The notes below the pieces were generated by a model. It did not search any database, was not told the DNA's origin, and saw nothing but the letters and a program-made list of their open reading frames with translations. Shown here piece by piece: positions 1-11,205 of a stretch of 64,000 bases of DNA. The DNA is taken from NCBI RefSeq assembly GCF_051014685.1, contig NW_027479304.1:62001-126000 (forward strand). The letters are read 5' to 3'. Source of the stretch: Ptiloglossa arizonensis (lineage: Eukaryota > Arthropoda > Insecta > Hymenoptera > Colletidae). Numbering within the stretch: position 1 is the stretch's first letter; every line of letters starts with the position of its first letter. The position numbers and the translations under genes were made by a program.

Positions 1-143
1 AGACACAACAGAAATTTTGCGGATTGGTCAATCCGTTCGCGAGATATGGCAGTTTGGAGATAAGAAACGCTTGAGAAACTCAAAATTTTCGCAGTTCTGA
101 TGCTCGACACGTTAACTAGATCGGCCTAGGGGAAAAGTGCGCA

Positions 144-160
144 TTCCGTTGTAATCGGGC
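144..160 (+). promoter_or_regulatory. CENP-B-box-like 17-mer, 8 of 9 core positions
   Basis: The known CENP-B box core is NTTCGNNNNANNCGGGN. This copy reads tTCCGTTGTAATCGGGC, matching every core base except the second T. The usual monomer has ACCG in place of TCCG and matches 7 of 9. The non-core TTG and AA also agree with the human box. A 7/9 match is not rare by chance in 175 bp on two strands (my estimate about 0.5), so only the 8/9 copies are suggestive. Binding by a CENP-B or pogo-derived protein is inference. Confidence 0.4.
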
Positions 161-184
161 GAGTTTCTACTTTCAGATGCAACA

Positions 185-359
185 GAAATTTTGCGGATTG
201 ATCAATCCGTTCGCGAGATATGGCAGTTTGGAGATAAGAAACGCTTGAGAAACTCAAAATTTTCGCAGTTGTGATACTCGACACGAATAACTAGAACGGC
301 CTAGGGGAAAAGTGCGCATACCGTTGTAATCGGGCGAGTTTCTACTTTCAGATACAACA
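185..359 (+). repeat. Reference monomer used for numbering (175 bp)
   Basis: This near-consensus monomer serves as a coordinate frame. Landmarks in order: 'gaaattttgcgg' at 185-196; palindrome at 194-209; NruI-like TCGCGA just after it; variable block 'gagataag' from 231; 'gagaaactc' then AAAATTTT at 256-263; variable block 'cgacacgaataac' around 279-291; AvrII-like CCTAGG around 300-305; variable block 'aaaagtgcgcatacc' around 307-322; CENP-B-box-like 17-mer ending near 335; and the conserved tail 'gagtttctactttcagat' before 'acaaca'. It contains about 13 CpG dinucleotides. It carries the private changes 'gttgtgatact' and 'gatacaaca' relative to the commonest form. Confidence 0.95.
194..209. 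repeat. 16-bp perfect palindrome CGGATTGATCAATCCG
   Basis: This example is exactly self-complementary. It recurs in every 'gatcaat' monomer that keeps the flanking cgg/ccg. In 'ggtcaat' monomers it becomes two 7-bp arms (CGGATTG and CAATCCG) around a 2-bp centre. Some variants weaken it: 'gatgaat', 'ggtctat', 'ggtcgat' and 'ggtgtat' break the inner pairs, while 'gcgaatt' and 'gtggatt' break outer pairs. By rough expectation a perfect 16-bp palindrome would arise about 0.003 times per 175 bp. It could be a dimer-binding site or a cruciform-prone dyad; function is not shown. Confidence 0.9.
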
Positions 360-1932
360 GAAATTTTGCGGATTGGTCAATCCGTTCGCGAGATATGGCA
401 GTTTGGAGATAAGAAACGCTTGAGAAACTCAAAATTTTCGCAGTTCTGATGCTCGACACGAATAACTAGAACGGCCTAGGGGAAAAGTGCGCATGCCGTT
501 GTAATCGGGCGAGTTTCTACTTTAAGATGCAACAGAAATTTTGCGGATTGGTCTATCCGTTCGCGAGATATGGCAGTTTGGAGATAAGAAACGCTTGAGA
601 AACTCAAAATTTTCGCAGTTCTGATGCTCGACACGTTAACTAGAACGGCCTAGGGGAAAAGTGCGCATGCCGTTGTAATCGGGCGAGTTTCTACTTTAAG
701 ATGCAACAGAAATTTTGCGGATTGGTCTATCCGTTCGCGAGATATGGCAGTTTGGAGGTAAGAAACGCTTGAGAAACTCAAAATTTTCGCAGTTCTGATG
801 CTCGAAACGTATAACTAGAACCGCCTAGGGGAAAAGTGCGCATACCGTTGTAATCGGGCGAGTTTCTACTTTCAGATAGTACAGAAATTTTGCGGATTGG
901 TCAATCCGTTCGCGAGATATGGCAGTTTGGAGATAAGAAACGCTTGAGAAACTCAAAATTTTCGCAGTTCTGATGCTCGACACGTTAACTAGAACGGCCT
1001 AGGGGAAAAGTGCGCATGCCGTTGTAATCCGGCGAGTTTCTACTTTAAGATGCAACAGAAATTTTGCGGATTGGTCTATCCGTTCGCGAGATATGGCAGT
1101 TTGGAGGTAAGAAACGCTTGAGAAACTCAAAATTTTCGCAGTTCTGATGCTCGAAACGTATAACTAGAACCGCCTAGGGGAAAAGTGCGCATACCGTTGT
1201 AATCGGGCGAGTTACTACTTTCAGATGCAACAGAAATTTTGCGGATTGATCAATCCGTTCGCGAGATATGGCAGTTTGGAGATAAGAAACGCTTGAGAAA
1301 CTCAAAATTTTCGCAGTTCTGATGCTCGACACGAATAACTAGAACGGCCTAGGGGAAAAGTGGGCATACCGTTGTAATCGGGCGAGTTTCTACTTTCAGA
1401 TGCAACAGAAATTTTGCGGATTGGTCAATCCATTCGCGAGATATGGCAGTTTGGAGGTAAGAAACGCTTGAGAAACTCAAAATTTTCGCAGTTCTGATGC
1501 TCGAAACGAATAACTAGAACGGCCTAGGGCAAAAGTGCGCATACCGTTGTAATCGGGCGAGTTTCTACTTTCAGATGCAACAGAAATTTTGCGAATTGGT
1601 CAATCCGTTCGCGAGATATGGCAGTTTGGAGATAAGAAACGCTTGAGAAACTCAAAATTTTCGCAGTTCTGATGCTCGACACGAATAACTAGAACGGCCT
1701 AGGGGAAAACTACACCTACCGTTGTAATCGGGCGAGTTTCTACTTTCAGATACAACAGAAATTTTGCGGATTGGTCAATCCGTTCGCGAGATATGGCAGT
1801 TTGGAGGTAAGAAACGCTTGAGAAACTCAAAATTTTCGCAGTTCTGATGCCCGAAACGAATAACTACAACCGCCTAGGGGAAAAGTGCGCATACCGTTGT
1901 AATCGGGCGAGTTTCTACTTTCAGATGCAACA

Positions 1933-2108
1933 GAAATTTTGCGGATTGATCAATCCGTTCGCGAGATATGGCAGATTGGAGATAAGAAACGCTTGAGAAA
2001 CTCAAAATTTTCCGCAGTTCTGATGCTCGACACGAATAACTAGAACGGCCTAGGGGAAAACTACACCTACCGTTGTAATCGGGCGAGTTTCTACTTTCAG
2101 ATACAACA
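1933..2108 (+). repeat. 176-bp monomer (one inserted C)
   Basis: 'ttttccgcag' replaces the usual 'ttttcgcag' near 2010, adding one base. This is one of only two one-base gains found in the window and it has not spread to other monomers. Confidence 0.9.
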
Positions 2109-5100
2109 GAAATTTTGCGGATTGGTCAATCCGTTCGCGAGATATGGCAGTTTGGAGGTAAGAAACGCTTGAGAAACTCAAAATTTTCGCAGTTCTGATG
2201 CTCGACACGAATAACTAGAACGGCCTAGGGGCAAAGTGCGCATACCGTTGTAATCGGGCGAGTTTATACTTTCAGATGCAACAGAAATTTTGCGGATTGA
2301 TCAATCCGTTCGCGAGATATGGCAGTTTGGAGATAAGAAACGCTTGAGAAACTGAAAATTTTCGCAGTTCTGATGCTCGACACGAATAACTAGAACCGCC
2401 GAGGGGAAAAGTGCGCATACCGTTGTAATCGGGCGAGTTTCTACTTTCAGATGCAACAGAAATTTTGCGGATTGATCAATCCGTTCGTGAGATATGGCAG
2501 ATTGGAGATAAGAAACACTTGAGAAACTCAAAATTTTCGCAGTTCTGATGCTCGACACGAATAACTAGAACGGCCTAGGGGAAAACTACACCTACCGTTG
2601 TAATCGGGCGAGTTTCTACTTTCAGATGCAACAGAAATTTTGCGGATTGATCAATCCGTTCGCGAGATATGGCAGTTTGGAGGTAAGAAACGCTTGAGAA
2701 ACTCAAAATTTTCGCAGTTCTGATGCTCGAAACGAATAACTAGAACCGCCTAGGGGAAAAGTGCGCATACCGTTGTAATCGGGCGAGTTTCTACTTTCAG
2801 ATGCAACAGAAATTTTGCGGATTGATCAATCCGTTCGCGAGATATGGCAGTTTGGAGATAAGAAACGCTTGAGAAACTGAAAATTTTCGCAGTTCTGATG
2901 CTCGACACGAATAACTAGAACGGCCTAGGGGAAAAGTGCGCATACCGTTGTAATCGGGCGAGTTTCTACTTTCAGATGCAACAGAAATTTTGCGGATTGG
3001 TCAATCCGTTCGCGAGATATGGCAGTTTGGAGGTAAGAAACGCTTGAGAAACTCAAAATTTTCGCAGTTCTGATGCTCGACACGAATAACTAGAACGGCC
3101 TACGGGAAAAGTGCGCATACCGTTGTAATCGGGCGAGTTTCTACTTTCAGATGCAACAGAAATTTTGCGAATTGGTCAATCCGTTCGCGAGATATGGCAG
3201 TTTGGAGGTAAGAAACGCTTGAGAAACTCAAAATTTTCGCAGTTCTGATGCTCGACACGAATAACTAGAACGGCCTAGGGGAAAAGTGCGCATACCGTTG
3301 TAATCGGGCGAGTTTCTACTTTAAGATGCAACAGAAATTTTGCGGATTGGTCAATCCGTTCGTGAGATATGGCAGTTTGGAGGTAAGAAACGCTTGAGAA
3401 ACTCAAAATTTTCGCAGTTCTGATGCTCGAAACGAATAACTAGAACCGCCTAGTGGAAAAGTTCGCATACCGTTGTAATCGGGCGAGTTTCTACTTTCAG
3501 ATACAACAGAAATTTTGCGGATTGGTCAATCCGTTCGCGAGATATGGCAGTTTGGAGATAAGAAACGCTTGAGAAACTCAAAATTTTCGCAGTTCTGATG
3601 CTCGACACGTTAACTAGAACGGCCTAGGGGAAAAGTGCGCATACCGTTGTAATCGGGCGAGTTTCTGCTTTAAGATGCAACAGAAATTTTGCGGATTGGT
3701 CTATCCGTTCGCGAGATATGGCAGTTTGGAGGTAAGAAACGCTTGAGAAACTCAAAATTTTCGCAGTTCTGATGCTCGAAACGTATAACTAGAACCGCCT
3801 AGGGGAAAAGTGCGCATACCGTTGTAATCGGGCGAGTTTCTACTTTCAGATGCAACAGAAATTTTGCGGATTGATCAATCCGTTCGCGAGATATGGCAGT
3901 TTGGAGATAAGAAACGCTTGAGAAACTCAAAATTTTCGCAGTTCTGATGCTCGACACGAATAACTAGAACGGCCTAGGGGAAAAGTGCGCATACCGTTGT
4001 AATCGGGCGAGTTTCTACTTTCAGATGCAACAGAAATTTTGCGGATTGGTCAATCCGTTCGCGAGATATGGCAGTTTGGAGGTAAGAAACGCTTGAGAAA
4101 CTCAAAATTTTCGCAGTTCTGATGCTCGAAACGAATAACTAGAGCCGCCTAGGGGAAAAGTGCGCATACCGTTGTAATCGGGCGAGTTTCTACTTTCAGA
4201 TGCAACAGAAATTTTGCGGATTGATCAATCCGTTCGCGAGATATGGCAGTTTGGAGGTAAGAAACGCTTGAGAAACTCAAAATTTTCGCAGTTCTGATGC
4301 TCGAAACGAATAACTAGAACCGCCTAGGGGAAAAGTGCGCATACCGTTGTAATCGGGCGAGTTTCTACTTTCAGATGCAACAGAAATTTTGCGGATTGAT
4401 CAATCCGTTCGCGAAATATGGCAGTTTGGAGATAAGAAACGCTTGAGAAACTCAAAATTTTCGCAGTTCTGATGCTCGACACGAATAACTAGAACGGCCT
4501 AGGGGAGAAGTACGCATACCGTTGTAATCGGGCGAGATTCTACTTTCAGATGCAACAGAAATTATGCGGATTGGTCAATCCGTTCGCGGGATATGGCAGT
4601 TTGGAGGTAAGAAACGCTTGAGAAACTCAAAATTTTCGCAGTTCTGATGCTCGAAACGACTAACTGGAACGGCCTAGGGGAAAACTACACCTACCGTTGT
4701 AATCGGGCGAGTTTCTACTTTCAGATGGCACAGAAATTTTGCGGATTGATGAATCCGTTCGCGAGATGTGGCAGTTTGGTGATAAGAAACGCTTGAGAAA
4801 CTCAAAATTTTCGCAGTTCTGATGCTCGAAACGAATAACTAGAACGGCCTAGGGGAAAAGTGCGCATACCGTTGTAATCGGGCGAGTTTCTACTTTCAGA
4901 TGCAACAGAAATTTTGCGAATTGGTCAATCCGTTCGCGACATATGGCAGTTTGGAGGTAAGAAACGCTTGAGGAACTCAAAATTTTCGCAGTTCTGATGC
5001 TCGAAACGAATAACTAGAGCCGCCTAGGGGAAAAGTGCGCATACCGTTGTAATCGGGCGAGTTTCTACTTTCAGATGCAACAGAAATTTTGCGGATTGAT

Positions 5101-6249
5101 CAATCCGTTCGCGAGATATGGCAGTTTGGAGGTAAGAAACGCTTGAGAAACTCAAAATTTTCGCAGTTCTGATGCTCGAAACGAATAACTAGAACCGCCT
5201 AGGGGAAAAGTGCGCATACCGTTGTAATCGGGCGAGTTTCTACTTTCAGATGGCACAGAAATTTTGCGGATTGATGAATCCGTTCGCGAGATGTGGCAGT
5301 TTGGTGATAAGAAACGCTTGAGAAACTCAAAATTTTCGCAGTTCTGATGCTCGAAACGAATAACTAGAACGGCCTAGGGGAAAAGTGCGCATACCGTTGT
5401 AATCGGGCGAGTTTCTACTTTCAGATGCAACAGAAATTTTGCGAATTGGTCAATCCGTTCGCGAGATATGGCAGTTTGGATTTAAGAAACGCTTGAAAAC
5501 CTCAAAATTTTCACATTTCTGATGCTCGAAATGAATAACTAGAACCGCCTAGGGGAAAAGTGCGCATACCGTTGTAATCGGGCGAGTTTCTACTTTCAGA
5601 TGCAACAGAAATTTTGCGGATTGATCAATCCGTTCGCGAGATATGGCAGTTTGGAGATAAGAAACGCTTGAGAAACTCAAAATTTTCGCAGTTGTGATGC
5701 TCGACACGAATAACTAGAACGGCCTAGGGGAAATGTGCGCATACCGCTGTAATCGGGCGAGTTTCTACTTTCAGATACAACAGAAATTTTGCGGATTGGT
5801 CAATCCGTTCGCGAGATATGGCAGTTTGGATGTAAGAAACGCTTGAGAAACTCAAAATTTTCGCAGTTCTGATGCTCGACACGAATAACTAGAACGGCCA
5901 AGGGGAAAAGTGCGCATACCGTTGTAATCGGGCGAGTTTCTACTTTAAGATGCAACAGAAATTTTGCGGATTGGTCAATCCGTTCGCGAGATATGGCAGT
6001 TTGGAGATAAGAAACGCTTGAGAAACTCAAAATTTTCGCAGTTGTGATGCTCGACACGAATAACTAGAACGGCCTAGGGGAAAAGTGCGCATACCGTTGT
6101 AATCGGGCGAGTTTCTACTTTCAGATACAACAGAAATTTTGCGGATTGGTCAATCCGTTCGCGAGATATGGCAGTTTGGAGGTAAGAAACGCTTGAGAAA
6201 CTCAAAATTTTCGCAGTTCTGATGCTCGACACGAATAACTAGAACGGCC

Positions 6250-7335
6250 TAGGGGAAAAGTGCGCATACCGTTGTAATCGGGCGAGTTTCTACTTTAAGA
6301 TGCAACAGAAATTTTGCGGATTGGTCAATCCGTTCGTGAGATATGGCAGTTTGGAGGTAAGAAACGCTTGAGAAACTCAAAATTTTCGCAGTTCTGATGC
6401 TCGAAACGAATAACTAGAACCGCCTAGTGGAAAAGTTCGCATACCGTTGTAATCGGGCGAGTTTCTACTTTCAGATGCAACAGAAATTTTGCGGATTGAT
6501 CAATCCGTTCGCGAGATATGGCAGTTTGGAGATAAGAAACGCTTGAGAAACTCAAAATCTTCGCAGTTGTGATGCTCGACACGAATAACTAGAACGGCCT
6601 AGGGGAAAAGTGCGCATACCGTTGTAATCGGGCGAGTTTCTACTTTCAGATACAACAGAAATTTTGTGGATTGGTCAATCCGTTCGCGAGATATGGCAGT
6701 TTGGAGGTAAGAAACGCTTGAGAAACTCAAAATTTTCGCAGTTCTGATGCTCGACACGAATAACTACAACGGCCTAGGGGAAAAGTGCGCATACCGTTGT
6801 AATCGGGCGAGTTTCTACTTTAAGATGCAACAGAAATTTTGCGGATTGGTCAATCCGTTCGTGAGATATGGCAGTTTGGAGGTAAGAAACGCTTGAGAAA
6901 CTCAAAATTTTCGCAGTTCTGATGCTCGAAACGAATAACTAGAACCGCCTAGTGGAAAAGTTCGCATACCGTTGTAATCGGGCGAGTTTCTACTTTCAGA
7001 TGCAACAGAAATTTTGCGGATTGATCAATCCGTTCGCGAGATATGGCAGTTTGGAGATAAGAAACGCTTGAGAAACTCAAAATCTTCGCAGTTGTGATGC
7101 TCGACACGAATAACTAGAACGGCCTAGGGGAAAAGTGCGCATACCGTTGTAATCGGGCGAGTTTCTACTTTCAGATACAACAGAAATTTTGTGGATTGGT
7201 CAATCCGTTCGCGAGATATGGCAGTTTGGAGGTAAGAAACGCTTGAGAAACTCAAAATTTTCGCAGTTCTGATGCTCGACACGAATAACTACAACGGCCT
7301 AGGGGAAAAGTGCGCATACCGTTGTAATCGGGCGA
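6250..7335 (+). repeat. Three-monomer (525-bp) tandem duplication
   Basis: The trio carrying 'tttaag/cgtgag', 'cctagtggaaaagttcgc' and 'aatcttcgcagttgtg' is repeated 525 bp apart (for example 'cgcctagtgg' at 6421 and 6946). The match ends near 7335, where 'gagattc' and 'cgcgag' differ. A weaker match extends upstream to about 5975. Confidence 0.85.
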
Positions 7336-7374
7336 GATTCTACTTTAAGATGCAACAGAAATTTTGCGGATTGG

Positions 7375-9181
7375 TCAATCCGTTCGCGAGATATGGCAGT
7401 TTGGAGATAAGAAACGCTTGAGAAACTCAAAATTTTCGCAGTTGTGATGCTCGACACGAATAACTAGAACGGCCTAGGGGAAAAGTGCGCATACCGTTGT
7501 AATCGGGCGAGTTTCTACTTTCAGATACAACAGAAATTTTGCGGATTGGTCAATCCGTTCGCGAGATATGGCAGTTTGGAGATAAGAAACGCTTGAGAAA
7601 CTCAAAATTTTCGCAGTTCTGATGCTCGACACGTTAACTAGAACGGCCTAGGGGAAAAGTGCGCATACCGTTGTAATCGGGCGAGTTTCTACTTTAAGAT
7701 GCAACAGAAATTTTGCGGATTGGTCTATCCGTTCGCGAGATATGGCAGTTTGGAGGTAAGAAACGCTTGAGAAACTCAAAATTTTCGCAGTTCTGATGCT
7801 CGAAACGTATAACTAGAACCGCCTAGGGGAAAAGTGCGCATACCGTTGTAATCGGGCGAGTTTCTACTTTCAGATGCAACAGAAATTTTGCGGATTGATC
7901 AATCCGTTCGCGAGATATGGCAGTTTGGAGATAAGAAACGCTTGAGAAACTCAAAATTTTCGCAGTTCTGATGCTCGACACGAGTAACTAGAACGGCCTA
8001 GGGGAAAACTGCGCATACCGTTGTAATCGGGCGAGTTTCTACTTTAAGATGCAACAGAAATTTTGCGGATTGGTCTATCCGTTCGCGAGATATGGCAGTT
8101 TGGAGGTAAGAAACGCTTGAGAAACTCAAAATTTTCGCAGTTCTGATGCTCGAAACGTATAACTAGAACCGCCTAGGGGAAAAGTGCGCATACCGTTGTA
8201 ATCGGGCGAGTTTCTACTTTCAGATGCAACAGAAATTTTGCGGATTGATCAATCCGTTCGCGAGATATGGCAGTTTGGAGATAAGAAACGCTTGAGAAAC
8301 TCAAAATCTTCGCAGTTGTGATGCTCGACACGAATAACTAGAACGGCCTAGGGGAAAAGTGCGCATACCGTTGTAATCGGGCGAGTTTCTACTTTCAGAT
8401 ACAACAGAAATTTTGTGGATTGGTCAATCCGTTCGCGAGATATGGCAGTTTGGAGATAAGAAACGCTTGAGAAACTCAAAATTTTCGCAGTTCTGATGCT
8501 CGACACGTTAACTAGAACGGCCTAGGGGAAAAGTGCGCATACCGTTGTAATCGGGCGAGTTTCTACTTTAAGATGCAACAGAAATTTTGCGGATTGGTCT
8601 ATCCGTTCGCGAGATATGGCAGTTTGGAGGTAAGAAACGCTTGAGAAACTCAAAATTTTCGCAGTTCTGATGCTCGAAACGTATAACTAGAACCGCCTAG
8701 GGGAAAAGTGCGCATACCGTTGTAATCGGGCGAGTTTCTACTTTCAGATGCAACAGAAATTTTGCGGATTGATCAATCCGTTCGCGAGATATGGCAGTTT
8801 GGAGATAAGAAACGCTTGAGAAACTCAAAATTTTCGCAGTTCTGATGCTCGACACGAGTAACTAGAACGGCCTAGGGGAAAACTGCGCATACCGTTGTAA
8901 TCGGGCGAGTTTCTACTTTAAGATGCAACAGAAATTTTGCGGATTGGTCTATCCGTTCGCGAGATATGGCAGTTTGGAGGTAAGAAACGCTTGAGAAACT
9001 CAAAATTTTCGCAGTTCTGATGCTCGAAACGTATAACTAGAACCGCCTAGGGGAAAAGTGCGCATACCGTTGTAATCGGGCGAGTTTCTACTTTCAGATG
9101 CAACAGAAATTTTGCGGATTGATCAATCCGTTCGCGAGATATGGCAGTTTGGAGATAAGAAACGCTTGAGAAACTCAAAAT
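7375..9181 (+). repeat. Five-monomer (874-bp) tandem duplication
   Basis: The stretch from about 7375 to 8307 recurs 874 bp later. The period is 5 x 175 minus 1 because each copy holds one 174-bp GTTAAC monomer (7633 and 8507). Shared rare markers are 'cgagtaac' with 'aaaactgcgc' (7981 and 8855) and 'ggtctatcc'. Two or three mismatches were seen, mainly near the ends. Confidence 0.85.
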
Positions 9182-10330
9182 TTTCGCAGTTCTGGTGCTC
9201 GACACGAGTAACTAGAACGGCCTAGGGGAAAAGTGCGCATACCGTTGTAATCGGGCGAGTTTCTACTTTCAGATGCAACAGAAATTTTGCGGATTGGTCA
9301 ATCCGTTCGCGAGATATGGCAGTTTGGAGGTAAGAAACGCTTGAGAAACTCAAAATCTTCGCAGTTCTGATGCTCGAAACGAATAACTAGAGCCGCCTAG
9401 GGGAAAAGTGCGCATACCGTTGTAATCGGGCGAGTTTCTACTTTCAGATGCAACAGAAATTTTGCGGATTGATCAATCCGTTCGCGAGATATTGCAGTTT
9501 GGAGGTAAGAAACGCTTGAGGAACTCAAAATTTTCGCAGTTCTGATGCTCGACACGAATAACTAGAACGGCCTAGGGGAAAAGTGCGCATACCGTTGTAA
9601 TCGGGCGAGTTTCTACTTTAAGATGCAACAGAAATTTTGCGGATTGGTCAATCCGTTCGTGAGATATGGCAGTTTGGAGGTAAGAAACGCTTGAGAAACT
9701 CAAAATTTTCGCAGTTCTGATGCTCGAAACGAATAACTAGAACCGCCTAGTGGAAAAGTTCGCATACCGTTGTAATCGGGCGAGTTTCTACTTTCAGATG
9801 CAACAGAAATTTTGTGGATTGATCAATCCGTTCGCGAGATATGGCAGTTTGGAGATAAGAAACGCTTGAGAAACTCAAAATCTTCGCAGTTGTGATGCTC
9901 GACACGAATAACTAGAACGGCCTAGGGGAAAAGTGCGCATACCGTTGTAATCGGGCGAGTTTCTACTTTCAGATACAACAGAAATTTTGTGGATTGGTCA
10001 ATCCGTTCGCGAGATATGGCAGTTTGGAGGTAAGAAACGCTTGAGAAACTCAAAATTTTCGCAGTTCTGATGCTCGACACGAATAACTAGAACGGCCTAG
10101 GGGAAAAGTGCGCATACCGTTGTAATCGGGCGAGTTTCTACTTTCAGATGCAACAGAAATTTTGCGGATTGGTCAATCCGTTCGCGAGATATGGCCGTTT
10201 GGATTTAAGAAACGCTTGAAAACCTCAAAATTTTCACATTTCTGATGCTCGAAACGAATAACTAGAACCGCCTAGGGGAAAAGTGGGCATACCGTTGTAA
10301 TCGGGCGAGTTTCTACTTTCAGATGCAACA
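9182..10330 (+). repeat. Satellite monomers between duplicated blocks
   Basis: Ordinary 175-bp monomers that reuse variants of the 6.2-7.3 kb trio and end with the first 'ccgtttggattt' monomer (10156-10330). A very similar run is seen around 13.2-14.0 kb. Nothing other than satellite is present. Confidence 0.85.
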
Positions 10331-11205
10331 GAAATTTTGCGGATTGATCAAACCGTTCGCGAGATATGGCAGTTTGGAGATAAGAAAAGCTTGAGAAACT
10401 CAAAATTTTCGCAGTTCTGGTGCACGAAACGATTGACTAGAACGGCCTAGGGGCAAAGTGCGCATACCGTTGTAATCGGGCGAGTTTCTACTTTGAGATG
10501 CAACAGAAATTTTGCGGATTGGTCGATCCGTTCGCGAGATGTGGCAGTTTGGATGTAAGAAACGCTTGAGAAACTCAAAATTTTAGCAGTTCTGATGCTC
10601 GAAACGAATAACTAGAACGGCCTAGGGGAGAAGTACGCATACCGTTGTAATCGGGCGAGATTCTACTTTCAGATGCAACAGAAATTATGCGGATTGGTCA
10701 ATCCGTTCGCGGGATATGGCAGTTTGGAGGTAAGAAACGCTTGAGAAACTCAAAATTTTCGCAGTTCTGATGCTCGAAACGACTAACTGGAACGGCCTAG
10801 GGGAAAACTACACCTACCGTTGTAATCGGGCGAGTTTCTACTTTCAGATGGCACAGAAATTTTGCGGATTGATGAATCCGTTCGCGAGATGTGGCAGTTT
10901 GGTGATAAGAAACGCTTGAGAAACTCAAAATTTTCGCAGTTCTGATGCTCGAAACGAATAACTAGAACGGCCTAGGGGAAAAGTGCGCATACCGTTGTAA
11001 TCGGGCGAGTTTCTACTTTCAGATGCAACAGAAATTTTGCGAATTGGTCAATCCGTTCGCGAGATATGGCAGTTTGGATTTAAGAAACGCTTGAAAACCT
11101 CAAAATTTTCACATTTCTGATGCTCGAAACGAATAACTAGAACCGCCTAGGGGAAAAGTGCGCATACCGTTGTAATCGGGCGAGTTTCTACTTTCAGATG
11201 CAACA
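10156..11205 (+). repeat. Ordered cassette of six monomer types
   Basis: Successive monomers are: T' (10156-10330, 'ccgtttggatttaag', 'gaaaacctc', 'cacatttctg'); V (10331-10505, 'gatcaaacc', 'ctggtgcacgaaacgattgac', 'gggcaaag', 'tttgag'); W (10506-10680, 'ggtcgatcc', 'gatgtgg', 'ttttagcag'); X (10681-10855, 'aattatgcgg', 'cgggatatgg', 'gactaactgg', 'aaaactacacc', 'agatggcac'); Y (10856-11030, 'gatgaatcc', 'ggtgataag'); and T (11031-11205, 'gcgaatt', 'ggatttaag'). Whole or partial runs recur in this order many times up to 50 kb. Confidence 0.85.

Larger units (their letters stand above)
1..6249 (+). repeat. Left mosaic domain with near-dimeric alternation
   Basis: Monomers tend to alternate between a 'gataag' + 'cgacacg' form and a 'ggtaag' + 'cgaaacg' form, giving a loose 350-bp period with frequent breaks. 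Short-range copies are visible: 4.69-4.94 kb recurs 525 bp later (with 'agatggcac' and 'gatgaatcc'), and 4.10-4.37 kb recurs 875 bp later (with 'agagccgcc'). The 'aaaactacacc' block appears near 1710, 2060, 2585 and 4680. The first 10 bp are the end of a monomer cut by the window edge. Confidence 0.8.
111..8512 (+). repeat. Left cluster of 174-bp monomers marked by GTTAAC
   Basis: Six monomers have 'cacgttaac' in place of 'cacgaataac', one base shorter, creating a HpaI-type GTTAAC at 111, 635, 984, 3609, 7633 and 8507. They are the only monomers in this part that shift the 175-bp phase downward. Neighbouring variants are partly shared (the next monomer is often 'ggtctatcc'), which suggests spread of one founder by local duplication. 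Confidence 0.9.

Noticed and set aside
232..255. Internal short direct repeat 'agaaac' spaced 11 bp within the monomer, and 'aaatttt' twice at 71 bp.
   Set aside because: Too short to show that the monomer arose from a smaller unit; the rest of the two halves do not align.
296..310. Telomere-like 'cctagggg' in each monomer.
   Set aside because: It occurs once per 175 bp and is not a tandem of a telomeric hexamer or heptamer.
248..343. 8-bp inverted repeat AGAAACTC (248-255) and GAGTTTCT (336-343) within the monomer.
   Set aside because: The arms are 80 bp apart, and an 8-bp inverted pair is expected about 0.2 times per 175 bp by chance. No reason to call a structure.
2301..2558. Short open frames on the minus strand (also 5800-6057, 11923-12153, 15948-16178, 33274-33531, 55547-55825 and similar).
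   Set aside because: They are the same 76-92 codon stretch read through about 1.5 satellite monomers. 175 is not a multiple of three, so the frame rotates, and stops end every run. There is no codon-level constraint, and copies track the DNA duplications.
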